Shown piece after piece: positions 1-6,734 of a DNA stretch of 44,602 nucleotides. Every line of letters starts with the position of its first letter. Position 1 is the first letter of the stretch. Made by a program: the position numbers and the translations under genes. Source of the DNA: Rhodobacteraceae bacterium Water-Bin34. Its GTDB lineage: Bacteria > Pseudomonadota > Alphaproteobacteria > Rhodobacterales > Rhodobacteraceae. The notes below the pieces were generated by a model. It was not told the origin of the DNA. It did no database searches and saw nothing but the letters and a program-made list of their open reading frames with translations. Where the stretch lies: NCBI GenBank assembly GCA_900197625.1, contig FZLS01000017.1, forward strand, positions 1-44,602, given 5' to 3'.

Positions 1-2
1 TA

Positions 3-1226
3 GGCATAGGCAGAAAAATTGATGGTCCTCCAGGAACTCCTCAAGCTCAAAGAGTAGGAAGTGGTTCTCCATCAGCTGGAACCGGCGGTGCAGCTAGCTC
101 TACTACAGGAACGAGTAACCAAGCTCAAAGAGTAGGAAGTGGTTCTCCATCAGCTGGGGTAACGCCTTCTTCTACTACAACAATGACAACATCAAGCGGT
201 ACGCAAGTTGCTAAAACTGATGTTCGAACAGCTGCATCTAATATAAAAGGCAACCAATTTAGTCTAGATGCTAACGGCAGGTTAAGAGGACCAAACGGTA
301 CATTTGCTTCAGATGCAGATGCGCTTGCAGCATTAGAAAAAGGTTTATCAAATACTCAATATTCTAACGTGTTTAGAAGGCTAACTCAACTCTTTAAAGC
401 AGTTAAAATCGTGGCTGCTGTATATCTTATGTATGAAATCTATGTAATATTAGAAGATGATAAGACATATCCAACACAAGATTCTAAAATTAAAGCTATG
501 GCTCCAATTATTGGTAGTCTTGTTGGTGGTCTCGGTGGAGCTGCAATCGGTGCTGCTATGGGTTCCATACCTCCTCTTACAGGTTGGGGAACACTTATTG
601 GTGGAGTATTAGGTGGTCTTCTGGGCGGCTTTGCTGGTAATTACTTTGGTGAAGTTATTGCAAAGTGGGCGTTTAATAAAGATCCTGATGAAAAAGACAG
701 ACAAGATGTATCTCAAATGCAAGTTAGAAAGCGACCAACTGGTCAAAGCAAGAAAGCTTGGAATAAAGCATACGGTAAAACGCACAATCCAGATGGAACG
801 CCAATGATGGTTGGTCCTGTTCAGCCAGAAGGAACTGGAAACAATACAACTGGAAACATAACACCATCATCTAGTACTTCACTTAATAACGGTATGGGTC
901 CGTTAAATCAAGAAACTATATCAGAGCTGGAATCAAGTGGTGTTCTAACTAAACCAGGCGGATCAGCTAGTGTTGGTGAATTGTTAGGATTAAAACCAAT
1001 GAGTTTTGCTGGAGCTGCGCAAGGAAGACAAGTTAAGCTTGATATAGCTGCAGCTGGTTCAGGTGGACCAAGCATTAATGTAGTTAATACTCCAACATAT
1101 TCATCTTCACCCGTAGTTGTACAAAACGGTGGAAGTGATGTTACTCAAATTAGTGTTGGTGGAGGTGGTTCAGGCGGTAATGGTAAGTCTACAACAACTT
1201 ACGGAACTACTGGGGCTATCAACTAG
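3..1226 (+). CDS. Glycine-zipper, probably virion-associated protein (5' end outside window)
   Basis: The reading frame is open from the left edge through an internal ATG at 183 to the stop at 1224-1226, so the start lies upstream of the window. The visible part begins with a Ser/Gly/Pro/Thr-rich linker holding two copies of QAQRVGSGSPSAG. It continues with a short globular segment, one hydrophobic helix (VKIVAAVYLMYEIYVI) and a long Gly/Ala stretch (GSLVGGLGGAAIGAAMG and GGVLGGLLGGFAG), then a Gly/Ser/Asn-rich C-terminus. The glycine-zipper pattern suggests membrane insertion or oligomerisation, as in proteins that act on the cell envelope during DNA entry. I do not recognise a named family. 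It is followed by a hairpin and by oppositely oriented genes. A tail or internal head protein is an inference from composition. Confidence 0.75.
   Translation, partial: GIGRKIDGPPGTPQAQRVGSGSPSAGTGGAASSTTGTSNQAQRVGSGSPSAGVTPSSTTTMTTSSGTQVAKTDVRTAASNIKGNQFSLDANGRLRGPNGTFASDADALAALEKGLSNTQYSNVFRRLTQLFKAVKIVAAVYLMYEIYVILEDDKTYPTQDSKIKAMAPIIGSLVGGLGGAAIGAAMGSIPPLTGWGTLIGGVLGGLLGGFAGNYFGEVIAKWAFNKDPDEKDRQDVSQMQVRKRPTGQSKKAWNKAYGKTHNPDGTPMMVGPVQPEGTGNNTTGNITPSSSTSLNNGMGPLNQETISELESSGVLTKPGGSASVGELLGLKPMSFAGAAQGRQVKLDIAAAGSGGPSINVVNTPTYSSSPVVVQNGGSDVTQISVGGGGSGGNGKSTTTYGTTGAIN
42..157 (+). repeat. Pair of 38-bp identical direct repeats, 78-bp period
   Basis: The copies at 42-79 and 120-157 are identical, and the period is exactly 26 codons, so the repeat stays in frame within the partial CDS. 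It encodes a Gly/Ser-rich linker motif. DNA-level identity points to recent duplication or recombination-driven length variation. Confidence 0.9.
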
Positions 1227-1230
1227 CAAT

Positions 1231-1263
1231 AAAAAAGCGAAGGTAATTTTCACTACCTTCGCT
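1231..1263 (-). terminator. Hairpin terminator for the minus strand
   Basis: A perfect 10-bp stem (1236-1245 with 1254-1263) has an 8-nt loop. Read on the minus strand it is followed by a run of six T (the As at 1231-1236). On the plus strand no T run follows, so it best serves the small minus-strand gene at 1284-1406, with weaker effect on the convergent plus-strand gene. Confidence 0.7.
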
Positions 1264-1283
1264 CGTACTTCAGTTGGGTTGTT

Positions 1284-1406
1284 CTATGATATAGCTGCTA
1301 AGCAGTACCACATTACACCGATGGTGGTTAGTGATAAAGCCCATTGAGCTACCATGTCACAAAAGTGGCCGTCACATTCCTTTATATAGGAAAATACCTT
1401 ATTCAT
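1284..1406 (-). CDS. Small membrane protein, 40 aa
   Basis: This short frame runs from an ATG at 1404-1406 to TAG. A GGGAGG Shine-Dalgarno sequence lies about 9 nt upstream. The protein has a polar N-terminus with two Cys, then one hydrophobic helix (MVAQWALSLTTIGVMWYCLAAIS, residues 18-40) ending at the C-terminus. It sits between hsp20 (upstream on the same strand) and the terminator at 1231-1263, so it may be the last gene of the hsp20 transcript. Function unknown. A single-span late membrane protein could be a lysis regulator, but nothing in the sequence proves that. Confidence 0.55.
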   Translation of the reverse strand: MNKVFSYIKECDGHFCDMVAQWALSLTTIGVMWYCLAAIS

Positions 1407-1430
1407 TGCATTGGCCCTCCCAGGCCGTTA

Positions 1431-1889
1431 TTATTCAGTTAAAAGCGTCTTTTTTGCCGACGTACTATTTTTACCGATTTCAATCTTTCTAGGTTTCTTC
1501 TCATCAGGGATTACGTTCTCTAGTTCAATGGCTAAAATACCATTGACTAAATCCGCGCCATTAACGATGATCGTATCAGAAAGAGTAAATGAGCGTCTAA
1601 AAGCTCTTGCGGAAATTCCTTTATGTAAGTAATCTCCTTCGTCCTTATCTGCCTTTTCTGCAAAGACGTTTAGGACGCCGTCCTTTAGCTCTATCTCAAT
1701 ATCACTCTCATTAAAACCAGCTACAGCGATCTCGATCGTGTAATGGTCTTCGTCTATCTTTACGATATTGTATGGAGGGTAATTCGTCTGACCTGGTGTT
1801 GAGTTCTGCATTTTATTTAGAACTCTATCAAATCCAATAAAAAATGGATCGCTAAGCAAGTCTGCTGTCATTCTTCGTGCGTTTGTCAT
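1431..1889 (-). CDS. Small heat-shock protein (Hsp20/alpha-crystallin family)
   Basis: The 152-aa protein has an alpha-crystallin domain from about residue 40 to 135: the PPYNIVKIDEDHYTIEIAVAGF strand pair, the acidic ELKDGVLNV segment and the conserved NGILAIEL (A-x-x-x-N-G-x-L) motif. A short C-terminal extension follows. ATP-independent holdase chaperones of this family recur in marine T4-like phages, where they are thought to protect viral or host proteins. I chose the ATG at 1889 because a strong AAAGGAGA Shine-Dalgarno precedes it; a further ATG 27 nt upstream has no such site. A late promoter box lies at 1987-1994 with a hairpin between it and the gene. Confidence 0.93.
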   Translation of the reverse strand: MTNARRMTADLLSDPFFIGFDRVLNKMQNSTPGQTNYPPYNIVKIDEDHYTIEIAVAGFNESDIEIELKDGVLNVFAEKADKDEGDYLHKGISARAFRRSFTLSDTIIVNGADLVNGILAIELENVIPDEKKPRKIEIGKNSTSAKKTLLTE

Positions 1890-1944
1890 TTTGCTATCTC
1901 CTTTTAAATTAAGCAAGATTATTGTGTCGTTATTAACCGACGTT

Positions 1945-1983
1945 AAAAAGTGTAAGAACCCGAATAATTCAGCATTCTTACAC
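1945..1983 (-). terminator. Intrinsic terminator overlapping a late promoter start
   Basis: A 9-bp perfect stem (1975-1983 with 1950-1958) and 16-nt loop are followed on the minus strand by five T (top-strand As 1945-1949). It would stop transcripts coming from the dut-cytochrome c genes. The late promoter at 1987-1994 would start transcription at about 1980, inside the hairpin's 5' arm. Confidence 0.65.
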
Positions 1984-1986
1984 GTT

Positions 1987-1994
1987 TATTTATA
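1987..1994 (-). promoter_or_regulatory. T4-type late promoter (TATAAATA) for hsp20
   Basis: The minus strand reads TATAAATA, the canonical T4 gp55-dependent late box, about 100 nt upstream of the hsp20 start. Confidence 0.65.
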
Positions 1995-2051
1995 TACCAG
2001 ATGTGTATTTTTTGAAAAAATGTTATTACTTTTTGTAATAACCGCTATTCA

Positions 2052-2504
2052 TTATAACTTTTCTGAGATGAACCTTGATACTGCGGTGATGTCTTGATCG
2101 CTTAGCGCTGAGGCTTGTGACCACATCATGTTTGATTGACTTCCAACTGTACCACGTCTTTTATATGTGATAAGTCTATTAGAAATATAGTCGAAGGTCT
2201 GACCTTGTAATTGTGGTCCTAATCCACCTTCGCCATTAACACCGTGACAACCCATGCAACCACCCCAAAGTTTTTCACCTGGGTCTGCTTCTACTACTAC
2301 AATACCATTAGCTTCATTATAAGCTGCAAGTTCGATTGCCTTTTGCTTTGAGATTTCACGATTGATTTTTAACTGTTCATAACATTCGCCAACGCAAGCA
2401 CTGCTGTAACCGCCACCTTTGTGCTCAATGCTTGGGTAAACAAATGTACTAAACCCTAAAAAGAATACTGCCATACCGCCTAAAACATACCACAATTCTT
2501 TCAT
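2052..2504 (-). CDS. Membrane-anchored c-type cytochrome
   Basis: The 150-aa protein has one N-terminal hydrophobic segment (about residues 5-22) that would act as signal anchor, then a soluble domain with the heme c signature CMGCH (Cys83, Cys86, His87). GEKLW precedes it and GVNGEGGLGPQLQGQ follows, the usual class I cytochrome c surroundings. Met126 or Met127 in SNMMWSQ is a plausible distal ligand. Cys37 and Cys41 are extra cysteines in the linker. It would need export and the host heme-ligation machinery, and would act on the periplasmic face, perhaps passing electrons to a terminal oxidase. It lies 6 nt after dut and can also be driven by a promoter embedded in dut. The family assignment is secure; the partner is unknown. 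Confidence 0.9.
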   Translation of the reverse strand: MKELWYVLGGMAVFFLGFSTFVYPSIEHKGGGYSSACVGECYEQLKINREISKQKAIELAAYNEANGIVVVEADPGEKLWGGCMGCHGVNGEGGLGPQLQGQTFDYISNRLITYKRRGTVGSQSNMMWSQASALSDQDITAVSRFISEKL

Positions 2505-2510
2505 AATATA

Positions 2511-3020
2511 CTATTCTCCAGTAGAACCAAAGCCACCATCACGGTCAGTTTTGAGTTCAGGTTTTACTTTAGTTTCTTTGATTGGTTTGTGTAAAGTTTT
2601 TTCGATTAAACATTGAGCGATTCTTTCGCCATGTTCAATTAGAGCCATGCTATCTGAAACGTTTTCCAGCATCATATAAGATTCTTCAACATAGTCTGAA
2701 TCTATTATACCAACGCCGTTCGCCATTGTCAACCCTTTTTTCAGAGCTTGACTAGAACGAATATACATTTTCATAACATGTTTTTCAGGGATATCAAAGA
2801 TTAGACCAGTAGGTACTAATACTCTAATTCCTGGTGGGAGTTGAAATGCGTGTGGGTTTCTTCCGACGCCTTTAACCGCTATTAGCATTTCTTTATTAAA
2901 TGCGTTATATGATCTTAGACGATCTCCATTCTTAATACATGCTTTAATATCGAAACAGGCTGAGCCTTCTGTCGCGTATTCAGGCACGGATGCCCGATCA
3001 TTCACCTTGTATACATTCAT
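2511..3020 (-). CDS. dut: dUTP diphosphatase (dUTPase)
   Basis: This enzyme hydrolyses dUTP to dUMP and pyrophosphate, keeping uracil out of DNA and feeding dTMP synthesis. The trimeric-dUTPase motifs are present in order: GSACFDIKA (motif 1, near residue 19), RSS (motif 2), NGVGIIDSDYVEE (motif 3), GERIAQ (motif 4) and a C-terminal RDGGFGSTG (motif 5, the lid over the active site). At 169 aa it is slightly longer than typical. It lies immediately downstream of regA (3-nt gap) and upstream of cytochrome c. A consensus promoter for the downstream gene is embedded in the motif 3 coding region. Confidence 0.97.
   Translation of the reverse strand: MNVYKVNDRASVPEYATEGSACFDIKACIKNGDRLRSYNAFNKEMLIAVKGVGRNPHAFQLPPGIRVLVPTGLIFDIPEKHVMKMYIRSSQALKKGLTMANGVGIIDSDYVEESYMMLENVSDSMALIEHGERIAQCLIEKTLHKPIKETKVKPELKTDRDGGFGSTGE
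2704..2732 (-). promoter_or_regulatory. Early sigma70-type promoter inside dut
   Basis: The minus strand has TTGACA (2727-2732), a 17-bp spacer and TATAAT (2704-2709), both at full consensus. It sits inside the dut coding sequence and points toward the cytochrome c gene. Confidence 0.7.
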
Positions 3021-3023
3021 AAT

Positions 3024-3428
3024 TTACTTTTTCCCAATATTGTATTTAGCTTCAAGTGTCCAGTTAGATTTTTCTTTATGAGATAAAATCTTAATTTGAT
3101 TTAATGGAGCAGCTAAGTCGCTTGTTGCATTTTCATGCACAATTGAACATAGTTCCCATTCTTCAAGAAGATTAACGATTGTGTTTCGTCTTGCTTTATC
3201 TTCTTCTGTAAATGTGTTCTTTTTTCCGTCGAGTATGAACAATTCTTTGAAATGTAGAATTGCGTATCTTCCCTGTTTATGTAGGATGTGGCATGTTTGA
3301 TATAACTTCTTTTCTTTGCGAGAAGAAATGCCTATCCTAGTCAATGTTTCTTTTACTTTCAAAAAACTATCGGGAGAGGGAAGTGATACTTCTATACCGA
3401 CACCTTTGAAAATGTCTTCAGTTTCCAT
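3024..3428 (-). CDS. regA: RegA translational repressor
   Basis: The protein aligns by eye with T4 RegA along its length: DSFLKVKETLTRIGI, YQTCHILHKQGRYAILHFKE, a TEEDKARR segment and a final EAKYNIG close to T4's PKYTIG. RegA binds the initiator region of early mRNAs and blocks ribosomes, and it represses itself in T4. I chose the ATG at 3428 (134 aa) because AAGGTG lies about 9 nt upstream; a GTG 12 nt earlier would overlap that site. The 79-nt AU-rich leader between gene 62 and regA could hold its own operator. The order 45-44-62-regA is the T4 replication cluster. Confidence 0.95.
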   Translation of the reverse strand: METEDIFKGVGIEVSLPSPDSFLKVKETLTRIGISSRKEKKLYQTCHILHKQGRYAILHFKELFILDGKKNTFTEEDKARRNTIVNLLEEWELCSIVHENATSDLAAPLNQIKILSHKEKSNWTLEAKYNIGKK

Positions 3429-3507
3429 AACGTACAGCACCTTATTTTTAAATTAATTATTATTGTTATCACGATGAACCAACATTGATGCATCCAATAT
3501 ATTTATT

Positions 3508-3912
3508 CTATTTTGAACTTCCACCAATAGTGAGCTTGTTCTTAACAGACTTCATATCATCTTGTGATAACGCCTTATAATATAATTTAGCAACTGTACG
3601 ATTGCAATTATAAACTTGTTGAATGGCATCAAGGTCAACACTTTTGTCAGCCTTTGGCCACTTTGAGAAACGCTTACGCTTACGTAAAGCTCCTCGGTAA
3701 TAATCAAATTGAGCACCTTCGAATAGATGGTGTCTCATATTCATTTCATTCGCATGAAGAATAGTATCTTCAAAGTTAGTGAATCCACGATTGACTACAT
3801 ATGGAGTATATTGCTTTTCAATCATATCTGGATTATCATGATTTTTAATCAGATCTTCTTTAGTAAAAGATACTGCATTCATAAAATCAAACGGGTTATA
3901 ATCTTTAGCCAT
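3508..3912 (-). CDS. 62: Clamp loader small subunit (gp62-like)
   Basis: The 134-aa protein carries features seen in gp62 of marine T4-like phages: NPFDFMNAVSFTKEDL, TPYVVNRGF, ANEMNMRHHL, the FDYYRGALRKRKRFSKWPK stretch and a basic C-terminus. One gp62 with four gp44 subunits opens and loads the gp45 clamp. It is shorter than T4 gp62 (187 aa), as in marine relatives. I chose the ATG at 3912, preceded by GGAG at about 9 nt, giving an 8-nt overlap with the gene upstream. A promoter embedded in that upstream gene (4052-4080) can drive 62 and regA. Confidence 0.9.
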   Translation of the reverse strand: MAKDYNPFDFMNAVSFTKEDLIKNHDNPDMIEKQYTPYVVNRGFTNFEDTILHANEMNMRHHLFEGAQFDYYRGALRKRKRFSKWPKADKSVDLDAIQQVYNCNRTVAKLYYKALSQDDMKSVKNKLTIGGSSK

Positions 3913-4111
3913 CTTTAAATTCTCCAAATACCTCGGGTGCTAACTTCTGAGCTTCTTCCATATAGTATTCACCAGGATAGTGTTTTAAGCAACGACCTGC
4001 TTCAAGTCTTATTGCTTTAGGAATGCGAGGTGTTTTCTTAGGATCTAATAGATTATATAAAAAAATGCGTGCATTGTCAATAGCCCATTTGCGTTCACAT
4101 GGCATTGTCAT
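3905..4111 (-). CDS. Small BPSL0761-like protein
   Basis: The 68-aa protein contains ERKWAIDNARIFLYNLLDP, RIPKAIRLEAGRCLKHYPG and a short acidic tail. This pattern resembles the small helical BPSL0761-type family (ERTRAV..TREFL... and ..P..VR.EA..LLRHYP), which has no known function. I chose the ATG at 4111 because GAGGAGG lies about 6 nt upstream; it overlaps the preceding gene by 17 nt. It lies inside the replication operon between the zinc-finger-like protein and gene 62. A consensus promoter is embedded in its 5' half. Confidence 0.7.
   Translation of the reverse strand: MTMPCERKWAIDNARIFLYNLLDPKKTPRIPKAIRLEAGRCLKHYPGEYYMEEAQKLAPEVFGEFKDG
4052..4080 (-). promoter_or_regulatory. Early sigma70-type promoter inside a small gene, upstream of 62-regA
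   Basis: The minus strand has TTGACA (4075-4080), a 17-bp spacer and TATAAT (4052-4057), all inside the coding sequence 3905-4111 and pointing at gene 62. Confidence 0.7.
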
Positions 4112-4298
4112 TTCTTGCCTCCTCAATAGCTTTAAGAACTTCATTAACTTCATCAGCACATGCTTGACATGATTTAAGAGTATGTAGTCCTTCAGCAGTA
4201 TTAAACTTTACATTAAACGCGATCTCAGGATCAACGTCCACTCCACAATTAAAACATTGGACAGTCTTTTTTACTTTCTTGATAGTCCAACCGAACAT
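4095..4298 (-). CDS. Small zinc-ribbon-like protein
   Basis: The 67-aa protein has two CxxC pairs (CFNC near residue 15 and CQAC near residue 44) separated by about 25 residues, the spacing of a zinc ribbon. An acidic helix follows. Function is unknown; nucleic-acid or protein contacts are typical of such ribbons. Its ATG overlaps the stop of the gene upstream (TAATG), so it is translationally coupled within the replication operon. Confidence 0.7.
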   Translation of the reverse strand: MFGWTIKKVKKTVQCFNCGVDVDPEIAFNVKFNTAEGLHTLKSCQACADEVNEVLKAIEEARNDNAM

Positions 4299-4468
4299 TA
4301 ATCTTGATCCTCGATACGATTTCCGTAGTAGTCATGAGTACCTGCTCGCCAGTTTTTCTTTCTTTCGTCGAGTATTAATGTAGAAACCCACAGAACTTTA
4401 CAGCCAAAATAAATTATAGCGACTGCAATTGCACCTGTAAACACGTTATAAAATAAATCTAAAATCAT
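4298..4468 (-). CDS. Small single-span membrane protein, 56 aa
   Basis: The ATG at 4466-4468 forms an ATGA overlap with the preceding gene's stop, and its TAA overlaps the next ATG. Residues 6-30 are hydrophobic (LFYNVFTGAIAVAIIYFGCKVLWV), followed by a basic and then polar tail (DERKKNWRAGTHDYYGNRI). The tight coupling on both sides supports it as a real gene despite its size. Function unknown. Confidence 0.7.
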   Translation of the reverse strand: MILDLFYNVFTGAIAVAIIYFGCKVLWVSTLILDERKKNWRAGTHDYYGNRIEDQD

Positions 4469-4680
4469 AATAAAATATCCACGGCTTTACCGTTTTCCTC
4501 AATGTTATATTGCTCCAACTTTCCACTAGAATTGTAAGTAATATATTCAGTTTTTTCTACTGTTTCAACACCATTTCTTTCAACGTGCTTTACAACAGTT
4601 CGAATAACTTGATCATTAACTACTTTTGTAGTTGTATAGTTACTTAATACTACTGGACTAACTGGACCTATTTCACTCAT
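4465..4680 (-). CDS. Hypothetical protein, 71 aa
   Basis: This small acidic/polar protein has alternating beta-like stretches (TTKVVNDQVIRTVVKHVERNG, TEYITYNSSG). No family recognised. Its ATG overlaps the stop of gene 44 by 4 nt (4677-4680), and its own stop overlaps the next gene, so it is part of the clamp-loader transcript. Confidence 0.7.
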   Translation of the reverse strand: MSEIGPVSPVVLSNYTTTKVVNDQVIRTVVKHVERNGVETVEKTEYITYNSSGKLEQYNIEENGKAVDILL

Positions 4681-5630
4681 TTGTATTCAGATTCCAACAT
4701 TACTTCAGTAAGGAATGCAACCATATTAACTTCGAGATCAGCTACAAAGTTTGCTTTGTACATATAATCAGCAAGAGTAACTACGAAGCCTGGCATAGAT
4801 TTAAGTTCAACTTTATCAGTTGCCATATCATAGATACGTCTGAACATTTCGTTCATATCTTGATCAGAGTTTGATGCAACCCATTTGCGCATACCTGTAA
4901 AGTTTTTTGTTTTAAGAAGTTTAAACATTTCGTCCATAGACTCTTGTTTGAGATTAACAAAGATACCTTCATCAATACGACCAGAGGAAGCATATGTTTG
5001 AAGCTCGGTTAATACTCTACGAAAGTCTGGAAAGTGTCGTTCAATTACTTTGGCAAGAACTTTTTTGTCGTATTCAATACCTTCATTATCAAGGATTGCG
5101 TTAACTCGTTTAAAGAATTCCATCGCCATTTTAGGACGTTGCGTTGTCTCAATAGTAAAATCTACTTCAGACAATCGAGACCTAAGTGGTTCAATGATAC
5201 GATTTTTAAAGTTACATGTAAAGATAAACCCGCAATTGGAAGAGTATTCTTCAATAAAGTTACGTAAGGCGGGTTGTACTGATGTAGCGTTTAGATAATC
5301 AGCTTCATCAAAGATTACGTACTTACGTCCACCAGTAAGAGATACTGAGGATGCATATGTAGATATTTCATACCGAAGAGTATCGATATTCACGTTAAGG
5401 GAACCATTCTTTACAATGTAATCACAACCTAGCTCTTCGAGCATTGCTTTAGCGATAGTAGTTTTACCAACGCCTGGACCACCAGTAAGTAGCAGGTTAG
5501 GAATGCTTTCGTCTTCTACAAACTTTTTGAAAGCAGCCTTGGTTTTTTCAGGAAGGATAGTGTCGTCAATTTTTTGAGGTCGATACTTTTCAACCCACAA
5601 CACTTCATTTGCCTTTGATTCAATAGCCAT
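4677..5630 (-). CDS. 44: Clamp loader large subunit, AAA+ ATPase (gp44)
   Basis: The 317-aa protein starts with WVEKYRPQKIDD, the RFC-type entry motif. It has Walker A GGPGVGKT (residues 50-57), Walker B VIFDEAD (about 105-111), sensor 1 FTCN and the arginine-finger motif RSR (150-152). The C-terminal half is the helical collar. Four gp44 and one gp62 load the gp45 clamp using ATP. The length matches T4 gp44 (319 aa). It lies downstream of the clamp gene with one small gene between, the usual marine T4-like order. Confidence 0.97.
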   Translation of the reverse strand: MAIESKANEVLWVEKYRPQKIDDTILPEKTKAAFKKFVEDESIPNLLLTGGPGVGKTTIAKAMLEELGCDYIVKNGSLNVNIDTLRYEISTYASSVSLTGGRKYVIFDEADYLNATSVQPALRNFIEEYSSNCGFIFTCNFKNRIIEPLRSRLSEVDFTIETTQRPKMAMEFFKRVNAILDNEGIEYDKKVLAKVIERHFPDFRRVLTELQTYASSGRIDEGIFVNLKQESMDEMFKLLKTKNFTGMRKWVASNSDQDMNEMFRRIYDMATDKVELKSMPGFVVTLADYMYKANFVADLEVNMVAFLTEVMLESEYK

Positions 5631-5708
5631 ATAGTTTCACCAATCATAATATAAAAATAAAATAAGGGTTTGTTTATCAACGAGAGCCCTTGGTCGTTCA
5701 TAAGGCTT

Positions 5709-5996
5709 TTACGCTGAAACTTTATCAGCAAGCGGAGCTTCCGCTGGTACATCAGCCGGAGCTGCGTCTGCAGGCATTTCACCCTGTGGAGCTTCACCTT
5801 CAGGCGCGTTTTGACGCAAGAAGACTTCAAGCTTATTACGTAGCATACCTACGCCAGCCATTTCATTACCTTCAATACCACCTCTACGTGATACAACATC
5901 AATTAGCTGTACTACGGTTGCAATATCTTGCAAAGAGATTTGTACTGGTTCTTGTTGCTCTTGACCCTGAGCTTGCGGGTTTTGTTGTTCACTCAT
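5709..5996 (-). CDS. Conserved small protein between genes 45 and 44
   Basis: The protein (about 95 aa) has a Gln-rich N-terminus, a compact core (ISLQDIATVVQLIDVVSRRGGIEGNEMAGVGMLRNKLEVFL) and a Pro/Ala/Glu-rich tail. Similar proteins occupy this position in marine T4-like phages; no function is known to me. I chose the ATG at 5996, 9 nt after AGGA; another ATG at 6002 would be only 3 nt from it. The gene starts right at the end of gene 45. In the 78-nt gap after it, a weak AAGGG/CCCTT hairpin followed by T-rich sequence may attenuate transcription into gene 44. Confidence 0.75.
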   Translation of the reverse strand: MSEQQNPQAQGQEQQEPVQISLQDIATVVQLIDVVSRRGGIEGNEMAGVGMLRNKLEVFLRQNAPEGEAPQGEMPADAAPADVPAEAPLADKVSA

Positions 5997-6002
5997 ATTC
6001 AT

Positions 6003-6665
6003 TTATCCTTTTTTATAAGTCGACTTAGTATCAATTGCCACAAAATATGTGACACCTTCGCCTTTAAACTCAGAGATACCCTTTGCGCAAAGCGTAACTT
6101 TATAGTCCTGAGGTAAAAGCTTGAGATTATCAGTTTTCACAATAATCTTAAATTCATCAGAAGTTGTGCCAATTTCAACACCATAATCATCAGAATTTTC
6201 ATTGTTGCCGTCAATAGCTTTCAGGTAAATTTTACCTTCTTGGCCAACAAAAGCAACTTCGCTAAATTGAAGAACACCAGCAGCTTTAATTACTGACTGA
6301 AGATCTTCCCACGATACATTCACTTCAACATCTGCAGAGGGAAGAGTAATATCTTTCTCTGGAGCAGCATGAATCATTGAGATGTCGGCATAAACATACT
6401 TAGTACGTTGTTTGCCCGCGGTAATCATGAAGTATTTATCATGAAACTCTACTTCTGGATCTTTGTAAAGACCTAGAATAGATAAGAACCGAGATAGATC
6501 ATATACACATGCTTGTGATGGGATCTGATCTGGGATTGTAGCAGTTGCTACAAGTGTTTTTTCCGGTGTTACTGTCTTAAGAACATTGCCTTCCTTCATT
6601 AGGATAGACTTGTTGATGCTCGAAAAACTCTTAAGAATCGTAAGAGTACGTTCACTAAATTTCAT
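6003..6665 (-). CDS. 45: Sliding clamp (gp45)
   Basis: The 220-aa protein matches T4 gp45 in length (228 aa) and pattern: MKFSERTLTILKSFSSINKSIL at the N-terminus, VYDLSRFLSILGL, WEDLQSVIKAAGVLQ and the KLLPQDYKVTLCAKGISEFKGEGVTYFVAIDT end. The trimeric ring holds the polymerase on DNA and, in T4, also activates late transcription through gp33/gp55; the TATAAATA boxes in this window fit that use. It is preceded by its own early promoter (6697-6725) and an AGGAGC Shine-Dalgarno. Confidence 0.96.
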   Translation of the reverse strand: MKFSERTLTILKSFSSINKSILMKEGNVLKTVTPEKTLVATATIPDQIPSQACVYDLSRFLSILGLYKDPEVEFHDKYFMITAGKQRTKYVYADISMIHAAPEKDITLPSADVEVNVSWEDLQSVIKAAGVLQFSEVAFVGQEGKIYLKAIDGNNENSDDYGVEIGTTSDEFKIIVKTDNLKLLPQDYKVTLCAKGISEFKGEGVTYFVAIDTKSTYKKG

Positions 6666-6696
6666 TATATAAAGCTCCTAGTTTGTTTATTTATTA

Positions 6697-6725
6697 ATAG
6701 TACCATAGTATCTGCGTATTGTCAA
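6697..6725 (-). promoter_or_regulatory. Early sigma70-type promoter of the gene 45 cluster
   Basis: The minus strand has TTGACA (6720-6725), a 17-bp spacer and TACTAT (6697-6702), within the gap between the glycosyltransferase stop and the clamp start. It separates the modification operon from the replication operon. Confidence 0.8.
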
Positions 6726-6734
6726 CTGTTATTT

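Noticed and set aside
5516-5830. 104-codon minus-strand frame bridging the gap between genes 44 and the 5709 protein
   Set aside because: It overlaps the N-terminus of gp44 and the end of the upstream gene in another frame, with a Leu/Lys/Gln-rich unnatural composition.
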